DNA from: Alteromonas sp. a30
GTDB taxonomy: Bacteria > Pseudomonadota > Gammaproteobacteria > Enterobacterales > Alteromonadaceae
Length of the DNA stretch: 64,000 nt
Direction: 5' to 3'
Assembly: GCF_026788005.1 (NCBI RefSeq)
Contig: NZ_JABEPE010000008.1
Location: 62,001 to 126,000, forward strand
The translations under genes were made by a program, and so were the position numbers. Positions 28,921 to 37,982 of this stretch are shown in pieces; positions within the stretch are counted from its first letter, which is position 1; each line of letters begins with the position of its first letter. The notes under the pieces were generated by a model that saw nothing but the letters and a program-made list of their open reading frames with translations, was not told the DNA's origin and did not search any database.

Positions 28921-29559
28921 ATGTCTGAACAACATTACGTCTTAGGCTATGGCAGCTTAATGAGCCACGATAGCCGCTATCGATACAGCAACATTGACGC
29001 CAAGGGCACTCCAGTATTGCTTTCTGGTTGGCAACGAGGATGGGTGGTGAACTGCCCTATTGAGAAATTCACCAGTGTTGGCGCAACGGAAAACGAACAC
29101 GCACAGCTCAATGCGTTATTAGTCCCAGTTGATGAAATAACCCCCGAATTGCAAAGCAGAGAAAAGAACTACCGCTTTTCGCCTGTGGACCCTTCACAAG
29201 TCATCCCTTTTAATGAAAGTGATGAGGTCCCTCAATCTCAAGCGAAATTTTGGGTTTGTGAAGTGCTTAATCCGTCGCAGCCGTGTGAAAATCACCCTAT
29301 TTACCAATCGTATCTGGATACCTGCATTGCAGGTTGTTTAGAAAGCGCCAACGAAAATTTCGCCTCACTCTTTATTACCTCAACCTTCGGCTGGTTGAAT
29401 GCCCACAAGCAAGACGAAGAGAAACAGCAAGCACATTGGGTTAACGACAGAGATACACCGTTTTATCCTCGTGCAGCCAGTATCAATGAGGAAATCGCGG
29501 AGCGCATCGACGACCTACTTGCACAACTAGACGTACTCCCTTATCGTCAGGAAAAATAG
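28921..29559 (+). CDS. Gamma-glutamylcyclotransferase-like protein
   Basis: The 212-residue product has the gamma-glutamylcyclotransferase-like (AIG2/GGCT) fold: the nucleating motif VLGYGSLMS near residue 8, a WQRGW strand (residue ~35) and the domain's beta hairpins. I chose the ATG at 28921 because the YGSLM motif then starts at the usual distance from the N-terminus. Whether it acts on gamma-glutamyl peptides cannot be told; the catalytic glutamate is not assigned with certainty. It is 17 bases from the next acetyltransferase gene. Confidence 0.75.
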   Translation: MSEQHYVLGYGSLMSHDSRYRYSNIDAKGTPVLLSGWQRGWVVNCPIEKFTSVGATENEHAQLNALLVPVDEITPELQSREKNYRFSPVDPSQVIPFNESDEVPQSQAKFWVCEVLNPSQPCENHPIYQSYLDTCIAGCLESANENFASLFITSTFGWLNAHKQDEEKQQAHWVNDRDTPFYPRAASINEEIAERIDDLLAQLDVLPYRQEK

Positions 29560-29576
29560 TAATAACAGCACCCAAC

Positions 29577-30089
29577 ATGAACACATTATTGGCGCTTGAA
29601 ACACAAAGACTTAACCTTCGTCAATATCGACTCGACGATGCCGCTTTTATTCATTCAGTTATGAATGACGCCGACTTTATTCGTTTCATTGGCGATCGCG
29701 GCATTGTTGATGAAGCCTCTGCCATATCAAAGGTGATTGAACCGACACTTTCCGGCTATAAAACACTAGGGTTTGGCATGTTGGTCGTTGAGGAAAAAAG
29801 CTCGGGAGAGAAAGTGGGCTTGGCAGGTATTTTGAAAAGGGATTTCTTGGATTATCCCGATCTTGGGTATGCCTTTGCCAAGGCCGGACGTGGAAAAGGC
29901 TACGCTTTGGAAGCAACACAAGCCTTGATGCAAACAGCAAAACAGCAAAATGTTGCTGATAAAATCGTTGCAATTGTTGATCCCGCGAATGCAAGTTCAA
30001 TCGCTTTATTGGAAAAGCTAGAGTTTAGGTATGAAAATGAAGAAGTGAAAGGCATTGAAGGTCCTGTTCACCTCTATCTTCATGATTGA
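29577..30089 (+). CDS. GNAT family N-acetyltransferase (RimJ/RimL-like)
   Basis: The 170-residue protein begins with the RimJ/RimL-type strand LETQRLNLRQYRLDDAAFI and contains the acetyl-CoA loop DLGYAFAKAGRGKGYALEAT (the [RQ]-x-x-G-x-G/A pattern) followed by VDPANASSIALLEKLEF, the typical C-terminal motif. The substrate is unknown. It is probably co-transcribed with the preceding cyclotransferase-like gene. Confidence 0.88.
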   Translation: MNTLLALETQRLNLRQYRLDDAAFIHSVMNDADFIRFIGDRGIVDEASAISKVIEPTLSGYKTLGFGMLVVEEKSSGEKVGLAGILKRDFLDYPDLGYAFAKAGRGKGYALEATQALMQTAKQQNVADKIVAIVDPANASSIALLEKLEFRYENEEVKGIEGPVHLYLHD

Positions 30090-30457
30090 TAAAAATTGGT
30101 TCGTCCTTGAACCGATGGTGAATAGGGAGGGATAGTCCCAATGAACCAACTACTTCGGTCATGTACTTGGTTACTGAAATCAATACTACCTTGTTAATAC
30201 TTCATTAACGTTTTTCCAATATTTCTGTAATGTTTCACATCGTAAAAAATCCCTCATTTTTTGATGTAACACCGTTTTTTATTGAAAATAACCTGCCTTC
30301 GTGTGAAAAATCACATGGCTATCTTGATAAGATTGGGAGAATCCTAGAAAAGAGGGAATGAACGGACAATCACTTCAGAAATAACGCAGAGTTGGTTTCT
30401 GTCACCATCAAGCAGTGAGCACGTTACCAATGAACCCACTGCATTTAAAAACACGGC
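30090..30457. other. 368-base convergent intergenic region with palindromes
   Basis: No coding frame is evident. Two structures are seen. An AT-rich hairpin at 30237-30267 pairs ACATCGTAAAAAAT with ATTTTTTGATGT across CCCTC, with a 2-base bulge. A GTGTGA-AAAA-TCACAT palindrome at 30301-30316 resembles half-sites for CRP/FNR-type regulators but has a 4-base rather than 6-base spacer. Both flanking genes end here, so a promoter would only be needed for an unannotated RNA. Confidence 0.4.
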
Positions 30458-31144
30458 CTATCCTCGTGAAAGTTTATAGCCCAATCCTTTTACAGTAATG
30501 ATTTTTTCTGGCTTTTTTACATTCATTTCGATTTTTTTACGCAATCGGCTGATAGTAATATCGATTGCCCGTGTACTCTCAGGTCCTTCTAAGTCATTGA
30601 ACATATCAATCAATTCTTCTCGACTGTATGTCCGTCCCGGATGTCTCGCTAAGGCGGTCAGTAATTGAAATTCGTGACGCGTTAACTGCACCTCAAAGCC
30701 TCTATCATCAAACAATGCTTTGTCGGACATATCTAAGCGCCACCCATGAAAGTGAACTTGGTTGTCTAGTGCTTTATCAACAACACCACTTCGAGACAAA
30801 ATATTGTTTACCCTATATAAAAGCTCCTTAGGCAAGAAGGGTTTGCATAAGTAATCATCCGCGCCAAACTCCAGCCCGGCAACACGATCATTTCCTGAGG
30901 TCCTGCCCGAAACGACAATAATAGGAATTGAATTGCTCGCTCTGAGGCGACGTAACAGGACTAAGCCATCTTCATCTGGCAAAGTTAAATCTAGAACAAT
31001 TAAATCAATGTGATGATGCTCAATTGTCATTAAGCAACCAGCCGCGTCCTCACACTGAAGCACCTTAAAGTCGTTCAATTCTAAATATGCGGCGATGACC
31101 GACAGCAATTGCTCATCATCTTCTACTAGCAGCAAGGTCGTCAA
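30458..31144 (-). CDS. OmpR-family response regulator
   Basis: The 228-residue protein has a receiver domain (LLVEDDEQLLS, phosphoacceptor Asp52 in LIVLDLTLPDEDG, Ser in VVSGR, Lys in CKPF) and a winged-helix output domain (VQLTRHEFQLLTALARHPGRTYSREELIDMF, SRAIDITISRLRKKIE, ITVKGLGYKL). It lies downstream of two soluble histidine kinases read in the same direction, and so probably receives phosphate from them. The 246-base gap before it is AT-rich and could hold its own promoter. Target genes are unknown. Confidence 0.9.
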   Translation of the reverse strand: MTTLLLVEDDEQLLSVIAAYLELNDFKVLQCEDAAGCLMTIEHHHIDLIVLDLTLPDEDGLVLLRRLRASNSIPIIVVSGRTSGNDRVAGLEFGADDYLCKPFLPKELLYRVNNILSRSGVVDKALDNQVHFHGWRLDMSDKALFDDRGFEVQLTRHEFQLLTALARHPGRTYSREELIDMFNDLEGPESTRAIDITISRLRKKIEMNVKKPEKIITVKGLGYKLSRG

Positions 31145-31211
31145 AGAAAGCCCCTATCAATACAAGATCCGTTATTATTTTTTTCGTATTTGGTAGCGAT
31201 TAAGGCAGGCC

Positions 31212-31233
31212 CGCTTTATTTGCTAATAAAGCG
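31212..31233. repeat. Perfect hairpin upstream of the response-regulator gene
   Basis: A 9-base perfect stem (CGCTTTATT / AATAAAGCG) around a TGCT loop lies about 70 bases before the response-regulator start. It may be an operator or a weak terminator of the kinase genes. Nearby, at 31353-31364, is the 12-base palindrome TGATAATTATCA, a Fur-like half-site pattern in an AT-rich block. Confidence 0.4.
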
Positions 31234-31390
31234 AAGATGGCCAACCACACCTTTAAATTGCACGCCATCTTTAATTATAGGAGATATAAAAATAATTTTA
31301 TTAAAAAAGGTTAATTATATTTTCTAATTCAACTATTATTACCACAATTATTTGATAATTATCATTTTTTTATGATGCAGAATAACGCCA

Positions 31391-32098
31391 TTAAACCGTT
31401 TTTGTTGGGAAGCGTAGCCTAATTATAGTTCCTTGATGTGAATCAGGAGATTCAACAAGTAACTCTCCAGAATGAACGAACATAATTTGTTGCGCACAAG
31501 TTAACCCCATTCCCGTAAATTGACTCCCATTTCGAGTAGTAAAAAAAGGAACAAATATTTTTTCTTGCAGTTCTGGAGCAATCCCGGGGCCGTTATCGAT
31601 CACCGCTATTTCAATTTTTTCTTCTACTAATCTTTGTACTTCAATGAAAATTTTTTTATCGTCTAGCGTAGAATCTTGCAATGCTTCAATTGCATTTCGA
31701 CAAACATTCATAAGAGCGCGACTTAGTAAATTCTCATCCACCGTAATAGTCTTAACTTCGGGTGATATATTCACCTGTAATTTTTGTTCTTTAGGCAAAA
31801 GTGTTAGAAGTAGACTTTCAAATCTCAGCATAAAAATATGCATGTCCACTTCTTTCAAATTATGGCGAAAACTATTACCATATTCGGAAACGGCTTCTGT
31901 GATATTTCTGCCTCTCTCAATGTATTTGATTATTTTTTCTAACGAATAATGTGCTTGGCTAGGTAAGTCTGAATCCAGCAATGCTATCTCAGACATACTC
32001 AAAATTAGCGCAAACACATTGTTCACATCATGGCTTGCTCCGCGAGCAAGGGCTTCCAAATAAGCTCCGGGAGCGTTGGGGTCTATGGATGTACTCAT
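31391..32098 (-). CDS. Short soluble sensor histidine kinase
   Basis: The 235-residue protein consists only of a transmitter module. The phosphoacceptor is His23 in GASHDVNNVF, the ATPase domain has an N box (LMNVCRNAIEAL), G1 (VIDNGPGIAP), an F box (FVPFFTT) and G2 (TGMGLTCAQQI). No sensor or membrane segment is present, so it must take its signal from a partner. It overlaps the preceding hybrid kinase gene by 4 bases (ATGA), showing translational coupling. Confidence 0.85.
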   Translation of the reverse strand: MSTSIDPNAPGAYLEALARGASHDVNNVFALILSMSEIALLDSDLPSQAHYSLEKIIKYIERGRNITEAVSEYGNSFRHNLKEVDMHIFMLRFESLLLTLLPKEQKLQVNISPEVKTITVDENLLSRALMNVCRNAIEALQDSTLDDKKIFIEVQRLVEEKIEIAVIDNGPGIAPELQEKIFVPFFTTRNGSQFTGMGLTCAQQIMFVHSGELLVESPDSHQGTIIRLRFPTKTV

Positions 32099-34398
32099 TT
32101 AAATAACTCATGTATGGAGGACAACAACTTATCTCGAGAAAAAGGTTTCTGTAGTATTGGAAAATTCGTTAATGCTTCATTATTGGTTCCTTGATAACCA
32201 CTCATTAACATAATTTTTGTCGAAATATTTGTGTCTTTGATTTTATTAATCACATCGATCGGTTGCTTTTCACCCGGCATGAGAATGTCAGATAAAAACA
32301 GATCGAAGCTTTTTTCGCTCAACATCTGCACCGCCATTTCTGCATTGTGACAACTCGTTACTTGATGCCCATCACGGCTTAGAATGGCAGCAGTCACATC
32401 TAACAAGTCCATTTCATCATCCAGTAACAGAATGTTTAATGCCTTGGTGTCGGATTTGTCTGGCAAAACTTGGGGGCTTTTAGTAACGGCTGGCTGGCAT
32501 AATGGCAACCAAATGTAGACCGTTGTGCCGACGCCCTCTTCACTTGTCATCCCCACAAATCCATGACTTTGCCTTGCAAAGTTATACACCATACTTAGCC
32601 CTAAGCCGGTTCCCGCTCCGTTCGGCTTAGTGGTAAAAAAGGGTGTAAAAACCTTTTCCAAATCATCTTTGGCGATGCCACTTCCAGTGTCTTTCACGGC
32701 AATCATGCAATAATCTTGTGTGATCTCGTTCGATGGCAAATATCCCACCGTGCAATTTCCCGGAGGGCGGCTTAATCCAACAACAATATTAATGCAGCCT
32801 TGGTAATCGATGGCATCACGGGCATTAATGGCCAAATTAATCAGGCAATCTTCTAAGTCAGTTTTATTTACGCTGCACCAAATAGGCTTATCTTCCAATG
32901 ACAAGTGACACTCGATGGCTTTGGCAAACGACTTATCAAGCAACAACGAAGCGTCTTTTACGCAGGCTTGTATATGATTGGCGGTCTTCTCGGAATGAGA
33001 TACCTTGGAAAACTGTAATAGCTTTTGTGTGAGTTGCGCGGCTCTATCTACCGCTTTTGCTATTTTCTTAACATAAATATCCGCACCTTGTTGTGCTTCA
33101 ACTTCACTTGAAAGCAAATCTATATTTGATTTGGCAATACCCAACACATTATTAAAGTCATGGGCAATGCCTCCAACCATGACATTCAAAGACTCCAAAT
33201 GACTCGCTTGACGCATCACTTCTTCGGAATGTTTCTTTTGAGTGATGTCTGTCTGGAATCCTAAAAATTTAACGAGATTGCCATCATCATCCTTGATTGG
33301 TGTAATGGTTAAACGGATCCAATAACTCTTGCCAGCCTTGTTATAATTCAATACATCACAATCAACCGTTTCCCCCTTACTAAGCTGATCTCGAACGTAT
33401 TCTTTTGTTTGCTCAGATGTTTTAGCACCGTGTAGTAGCTGCGCAGGATGTTGCCCAATGACTTCTTCAAGTGTATAACCCGTCAGCGTTTCAAACCCCT
33501 GATTGACCCAAGAAATACGGCGCTCTTGGTCACACACTAATACGCTTAAATTGGAATACTTCACGATATTTGAGAAGTGTTGTAATTCTTCTCGCATCGA
33601 CATTTGCACTGAAATGTCTTGATAGGTGCCTACAATCGCTTTCGGTTTTCCATTAGGTAGAGATTCAACATAACCACGAGCATGCACATATTTTTGGCGG
33701 TTTTTAGGGGTGAGTAAACGAAACTGGATAGAGAAGGACTCCCCCTCTAACACCGCCAGCTTTAAACACTGGTGCACTTTATCCCGATCATCAGGGTGAT
33801 ACATCGCTAAGCACTCTTGCCATGTTGGCGCGATATCTGAGTAAGGCAGATCATGTATCTCAAACACACGCTCAGTCCATGAAATAACAAGGGTTTCCAA
33901 GTCGGCCCGCCAAAAACCAATACCTGATAATTCTTCCGATAAGTAAAAGTAATCCGCTTTTAAGTCTTTGCGATATAGCCCACGATTTAGCATATAACTT
34001 GAGCTATTTTCGATTTCTGCGGTGCCATAGAGTAAGCGCGACGAGGCATCGCTTTTAAAGCTCCATGTGAGAAATCCATCTTGCCCATTAGCTTGCGCAA
34101 AGCGCGTACAAAAGCGGGTATTGCACCCGGGCTGAGAGCAGAGTCGAACAATCGACTCCGTTGCCACATCTAAATCATCTGAATGCACAAAATCTAGCAG
34201 ACTTCGTCCAATGATGCTTTCCAGCTCTAAGCCGAAAAAGTGTGTGCCAGCTTGATTTAAATATTTGATTTCAGCTTGTTCATCACAGATGCAACAAATT
34301 CCTGAGCATTGCTCAATAATTTCAACAAGCGCATTTGGGGATAAGCTTTTTATATCCGATACGGCAGGATGCTGAGATTCGGAGTGAATAGAAGACAT
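32095..34398 (-). CDS. Soluble hybrid histidine kinase with three PAS domains and receiver
   Basis: The 767-residue protein has no membrane helix. It contains three PAS regions (about residues 28-115, 150-275 and 285-400; the third with VNQGFETLTGYTLEEVIGQ but without the LOV cysteine), a dimerisation helix with the phosphoacceptor in GGIAHDFNNVLG, an HATPase domain (NLAINARDAI, DTGSGI, GTGLGLSMV) and a C-terminal receiver (LLLDDEMDLLD, DLFLSDILMPG, KPF). It is followed by a short kinase and an OmpR-type regulator, so a phosphorelay is likely. The signal, cytoplasmic redox or ligand, is unknown. Confidence 0.88.
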   Translation of the reverse strand: MSSIHSESQHPAVSDIKSLSPNALVEIIEQCSGICCICDEQAEIKYLNQAGTHFFGLELESIIGRSLLDFVHSDDLDVATESIVRLCSQPGCNTRFCTRFAQANGQDGFLTWSFKSDASSRLLYGTAEIENSSSYMLNRGLYRKDLKADYFYLSEELSGIGFWRADLETLVISWTERVFEIHDLPYSDIAPTWQECLAMYHPDDRDKVHQCLKLAVLEGESFSIQFRLLTPKNRQKYVHARGYVESLPNGKPKAIVGTYQDISVQMSMREELQHFSNIVKYSNLSVLVCDQERRISWVNQGFETLTGYTLEEVIGQHPAQLLHGAKTSEQTKEYVRDQLSKGETVDCDVLNYNKAGKSYWIRLTITPIKDDDGNLVKFLGFQTDITQKKHSEEVMRQASHLESLNVMVGGIAHDFNNVLGIAKSNIDLLSSEVEAQQGADIYVKKIAKAVDRAAQLTQKLLQFSKVSHSEKTANHIQACVKDASLLLDKSFAKAIECHLSLEDKPIWCSVNKTDLEDCLINLAINARDAIDYQGCINIVVGLSRPPGNCTVGYLPSNEITQDYCMIAVKDTGSGIAKDDLEKVFTPFFTTKPNGAGTGLGLSMVYNFARQSHGFVGMTSEEGVGTTVYIWLPLCQPAVTKSPQVLPDKSDTKALNILLLDDEMDLLDVTAAILSRDGHQVTSCHNAEMAVQMLSEKSFDLFLSDILMPGEKQPIDVINKIKDTNISTKIMLMSGYQGTNNEALTNFPILQKPFSRDKLLSSIHELFK

Positions 34399-34459
34399 TA
34401 ATTACACTACACCTTGTCAACGTCATTTATTAATGACTTAGGAACAACCAATAAAAACA

Positions 34460-34501
34460 CCGACTTTCTAGTTTCTCACTAACTTAAAAACTAGAAGTCG
34501 G
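34460..34501 (-). terminator. Terminator of the DUF2252-PhoD operon
   Basis: A long stem (CCGACTTTCTAGTTT at 34460-34474 with AAACTAGAAGTCGG at 34488-34501, one bulged base) follows the end of the PhoD-like gene; on the minus strand it runs into GTGTTTTTATT. Confidence 0.75.
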
Positions 34502-34553
34502 ACGTTTCATCAATAATTCAAAGGTGTGTCTCTAATATTTCTAAAGCAAAATA

Positions 34554-36476
34554 CTAGGTTTGTTTTTCGAATTTAACCTTAGTTTCATCATGACAATACA
34601 ACTCAACACGGACTCGATTATTGTCTGCATTAAAGTACACCCGACTAATGGCTGCATTATTCGCCAAAGTGCCACCTGAATGCAGGCTTGGTTTTCGAGG
34701 ACGTATCGATAAATGCCGACGCTTTGTAAACCAATTAAATAGTGACCAACGCCCGTACAGAAATTGATTAAGCTTGTCGAAGAACCGAATCAATTTGTCA
34801 GGAAACGCATTTTTAATTCCACTACAAGTTACCTGAATAACTCGCGCTTGTTGATCATCACGCGCACCTTTGAGAAAAACATCGTAAACAAAAGAATAGT
34901 GCACATCGCCAGAAAGTACCGTGATTTGATCGGGTGTTCTTTTATCAAGGAAAGTTTCAAGAATGACTTTTGCGGTTCCTTTATGGGCCATCCAGTTTTC
35001 CGCATCGACCATTAACGCTTTGCCAAAAAACGTAAATATTTTCTGAATGGCTTCAATTAATTTAACGCCAAAAATGGGCGCGGCCGAAATGACCATCACG
35101 TTTTCTTGATCGTAAAGCTCTTGTTGTAAACGTGACAATGATTCCCAATCCATTAATCCTGAAGGCTTATTATCGCCGTCTTCCGAACGCCAGCGATGGG
35201 TTCGCGTATCCAACACAACACATTTAGGTTCCGTTGGTAACACATAATCCCAATTGGAGAAGGCTAAAAGCTCTGTGATGAAGTCATCCTGTTGTTGCAT
35301 TTCCAGTGCAGAAAAACAACGATTTGCAAAAGGCATTAAGCCTGAAAATGCGTCTGGTGCGTTCCCTAACCCTTGGAATAGCCAATACCCTAAAAGCGCA
35401 TTACCAATGATGCGTCTGGAATACGCATTGCCATACACCACCTGCTCCCAACCACGCGTTAAATTCCAATCGTCGGTGACATCATGGTCATCAAAAATCA
35501 TATACGTTGGGATATGCGCGAATACGCGCCTAACAGCGGGTAACTCCTGCTTAAATGACTCAATTATGACTTTTTCTGACTCATATTGTTCCTTAAATTT
35601 AGGCGCGACATTATGCATATCTAAGTCGACAAAAGACCACAGCTCAGGCGACCACACCAATAAATACATGGCATACACTTCGGCTGCCGTAATCAAATGA
35701 TTGTCGGTGTGAATTGAGGTAAATACTGGTTTCTTTTTCCCTTTGAAAAACCACTTTTCTACCTTTTCGTTAGCATCTTCGTCGGGTAATAAATGAATAC
35801 GTTGATAATAGCAGTGCTCGTGTTGATATAGCGCTTCGGCATTTTCAACTAATGTGCCCTCTAACCGCTCAGAGTGTAAACCAAGCAAATTAATGACTTG
35901 ATGAATTGCCACCAACAGGGGACCAGCGACATCATCAGCATAGATTTGATCTCCTGCCATCATCAACATTGCAGGTCGTTCTAAAATCGGTTCGCGCGAG
36001 AGGTGAATATCGATTTGAGATAAGGCATCTTGCGAATGGAAATGTGGTCTGCGGCAGGAACCGTGATACAAGTTATCAATTTTTTTCTTAAACAAAACTT
36101 GTGGCTTTTCTGCGCCGTTTAACGCCAAATCCGGCATAATCGCAGCGAGTTTATTCCCTGAACTCTGACATTGGAGATCATATTCTACAAGGGTATTTTC
36201 CAACAAAGGCTCTGCGAAACGGAAATGTAGTAGGCGCACAAAAGCACGCTGTCCGATGGGAATGCAATGATGGGTTAACTGGTCATCACCTTTTGCCGTT
36301 GACACGCTGTATTGCGCTAACTTAGTCCGTTTTTCATCAGATTGATAAAGTGCTAGATCCAAGGTTAGGCCGCTATCCAAAGTTGTGACTAACCAAATCA
36401 CTAAATCATCATTCGTCAGCCGACGCACCATTGGCCCACAAACGATTGCTGGCAGACTATTTGATTCTTTTTCCAT
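34554..36476 (-). CDS. PhoD-like metallophosphatase
   Basis: The 640-residue protein has the motifs of the PhoD-like metallophosphatase family: HGSCRRP near residue 140, MMAGDQIYADD near residue 170 (metal-binding Asp), FDDHDVTDDWN near residue 330 and VLSGDVHYSF near residue 515 (metal-binding His). It lacks a Tat or Sec signal, so unlike Bacillus PhoD it should be cytoplasmic. The substrate, a phosphodiester or phosphomonoester, is not known. It begins 9 bases after the DUF2252 gene and forms an operon with it. Confidence 0.82.
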   Translation of the reverse strand: MEKESNSLPAIVCGPMVRRLTNDDLVIWLVTTLDSGLTLDLALYQSDEKRTKLAQYSVSTAKGDDQLTHHCIPIGQRAFVRLLHFRFAEPLLENTLVEYDLQCQSSGNKLAAIMPDLALNGAEKPQVLFKKKIDNLYHGSCRRPHFHSQDALSQIDIHLSREPILERPAMLMMAGDQIYADDVAGPLLVAIHQVINLLGLHSERLEGTLVENAEALYQHEHCYYQRIHLLPDEDANEKVEKWFFKGKKKPVFTSIHTDNHLITAAEVYAMYLLVWSPELWSFVDLDMHNVAPKFKEQYESEKVIIESFKQELPAVRRVFAHIPTYMIFDDHDVTDDWNLTRGWEQVVYGNAYSRRIIGNALLGYWLFQGLGNAPDAFSGLMPFANRCFSALEMQQQDDFITELLAFSNWDYVLPTEPKCVVLDTRTHRWRSEDGDNKPSGLMDWESLSRLQQELYDQENVMVISAAPIFGVKLIEAIQKIFTFFGKALMVDAENWMAHKGTAKVILETFLDKRTPDQITVLSGDVHYSFVYDVFLKGARDDQQARVIQVTCSGIKNAFPDKLIRFFDKLNQFLYGRWSLFNWFTKRRHLSIRPRKPSLHSGGTLANNAAISRVYFNADNNRVRVELYCHDETKVKFEKQT

Positions 36477-36485
36477 GATAAACTT

Positions 36486-37820
36486 CTATCCTGTTTCAAG
36501 CATTTCTTTGACTATAATATAGTCTTCAATTGTTTGATTTGCATAGGCTTTTGCTGATTCCAATAAAACATCTACATGCTCTGGTAATATTTCCATCACA
36601 GCCTGCTCAAAGCGATGAGAACGTCGATCTCCACGGCAATGTGCTAGCGCTAATGCCGAACCACATTCGTGTGCATACGATACCATGCCTGAGCAATTTG
36701 ACGATTCACTTAATCCCAATAATTCAGGTTTGATGCCGACTTTTGCATGATGTCGGGATCTTACAAGCCAATGATGTCCACGCCATTCCACATCGTCTAA
36801 AACAAGATCTGGACGACGTTGCATACGCTGCTGACAAGTGACCGTTAAGTGAGCAGCATTTTGCTGATTTTGTGGCGCGTAGTTAGCAAAATACGTAACA
36901 GGGGCGGCAACTCTTTGTTGTTTTACCTCAACGATATGGCACAGCGGTAAGTCTGCTTCTTGATTAAAGCGTTTGGGGCCAACCAGCAAATAATACCGCT
37001 TCATATTTACGGAGCCAGTGCCAGCGCCCAGACGCTCCGCAACATCAAGAATATCATCGTCAACATAGGGACGAAAAACGGATTTAATTTCGGAGAATAA
37101 GGGATTCTCAACCTTACTCAGCTTAGGTGAAGTAAAATCAAACTGTGGACCACTAGCCTCAATATCAATCAATTTAGCCAAAGCGCTTTTGGTCGTAAAA
37201 TGTTTACCTCCAGCCGCTCGCTTCTGCGCTTTTTTCTCTAATTTACGCAGTACATGGCCTTTTTTAAATTGATTTAACACATAACGGCGATCTACTTCAC
37301 CGCAACAGAGCTTTTCACACATAGTTACATAACTCGCCAAAAATGCATGAAGCGATTGCGATAATTCAACATCCGACACTGTACTTTTTATCCTGTCCAA
37401 CGCCACTTCATCAGTCTCAACCTCACTTCGAATAACGCGTTGGCAGTAGTCCTGAGTTAAATGCAACGACACTAGAAAGCGCAACAAATCCCACGTTGCA
37501 TGACCAACACACGCATCATCAAAGTCATTTGGCGCAAAAATAATGGTATCCCCATGTGAACCTTCTTCCGAAAAGAAGCCAAAATTAGAAATGTGGCAGT
37601 CACCCATTATGCAAGTTAATAGTCGCTTATCCGCTAGTGACTCAGGCAATGTGATCACAGCATTTTTTATATCGTGATAAAACAAAGAGGCAGCACCTCG
37701 AAGGAAACGAAATGGGCTACCTGCCATGATTTGATGCTTGTAGAGGGCTGGTTTCTTGTCAGGGCGAGCCCCGTCAACGTAATCAAATACCTGACAAATT
37801 ACCTGCTGTCTTGTTTTCAT
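36486..37820 (-). CDS. DUF2252 family protein
   Basis: The 444-residue product matches DUF2252, a family distantly related to protein-kinase-like phosphotransferases. Features seen are FRFLRGAASLFYHD near residue 36, the block GDCHISNFGFFSEEG near residue 95 and NDFDDACVGHATWDLLRF near residue 118, similar to the catalytic-loop and DFD-type motifs. Function is not established. First gene of a two-gene operon with the PhoD-like phosphatase; divergent from an exported phytase-like protein. Confidence 0.8.
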   Translation of the reverse strand: MKTRQQVICQVFDYVDGARPDKKPALYKHQIMAGSPFRFLRGAASLFYHDIKNAVITLPESLADKRLLTCIMGDCHISNFGFFSEEGSHGDTIIFAPNDFDDACVGHATWDLLRFLVSLHLTQDYCQRVIRSEVETDEVALDRIKSTVSDVELSQSLHAFLASYVTMCEKLCCGEVDRRYVLNQFKKGHVLRKLEKKAQKRAAGGKHFTTKSALAKLIDIEASGPQFDFTSPKLSKVENPLFSEIKSVFRPYVDDDILDVAERLGAGTGSVNMKRYYLLVGPKRFNQEADLPLCHIVEVKQQRVAAPVTYFANYAPQNQQNAAHLTVTCQQRMQRRPDLVLDDVEWRGHHWLVRSRHHAKVGIKPELLGLSESSNCSGMVSYAHECGSALALAHCRGDRRSHRFEQAVMEILPEHVDVLLESAKAYANQTIEDYIIVKEMLETG

Positions 37821-37982
37821 CGCCTATTCCATACACCCTTAAATTATTCACTTTCATCAACATAAAGGTTCCGATGACCTTTACATGTTTATTTGGAAAT
37901 TGATCACATAAAATGTCATTACCCAAGCGTTTAATCATCGGTTAGAATGCCTCGCTTAGGACGTTATTCATGGAGAAGAGTC

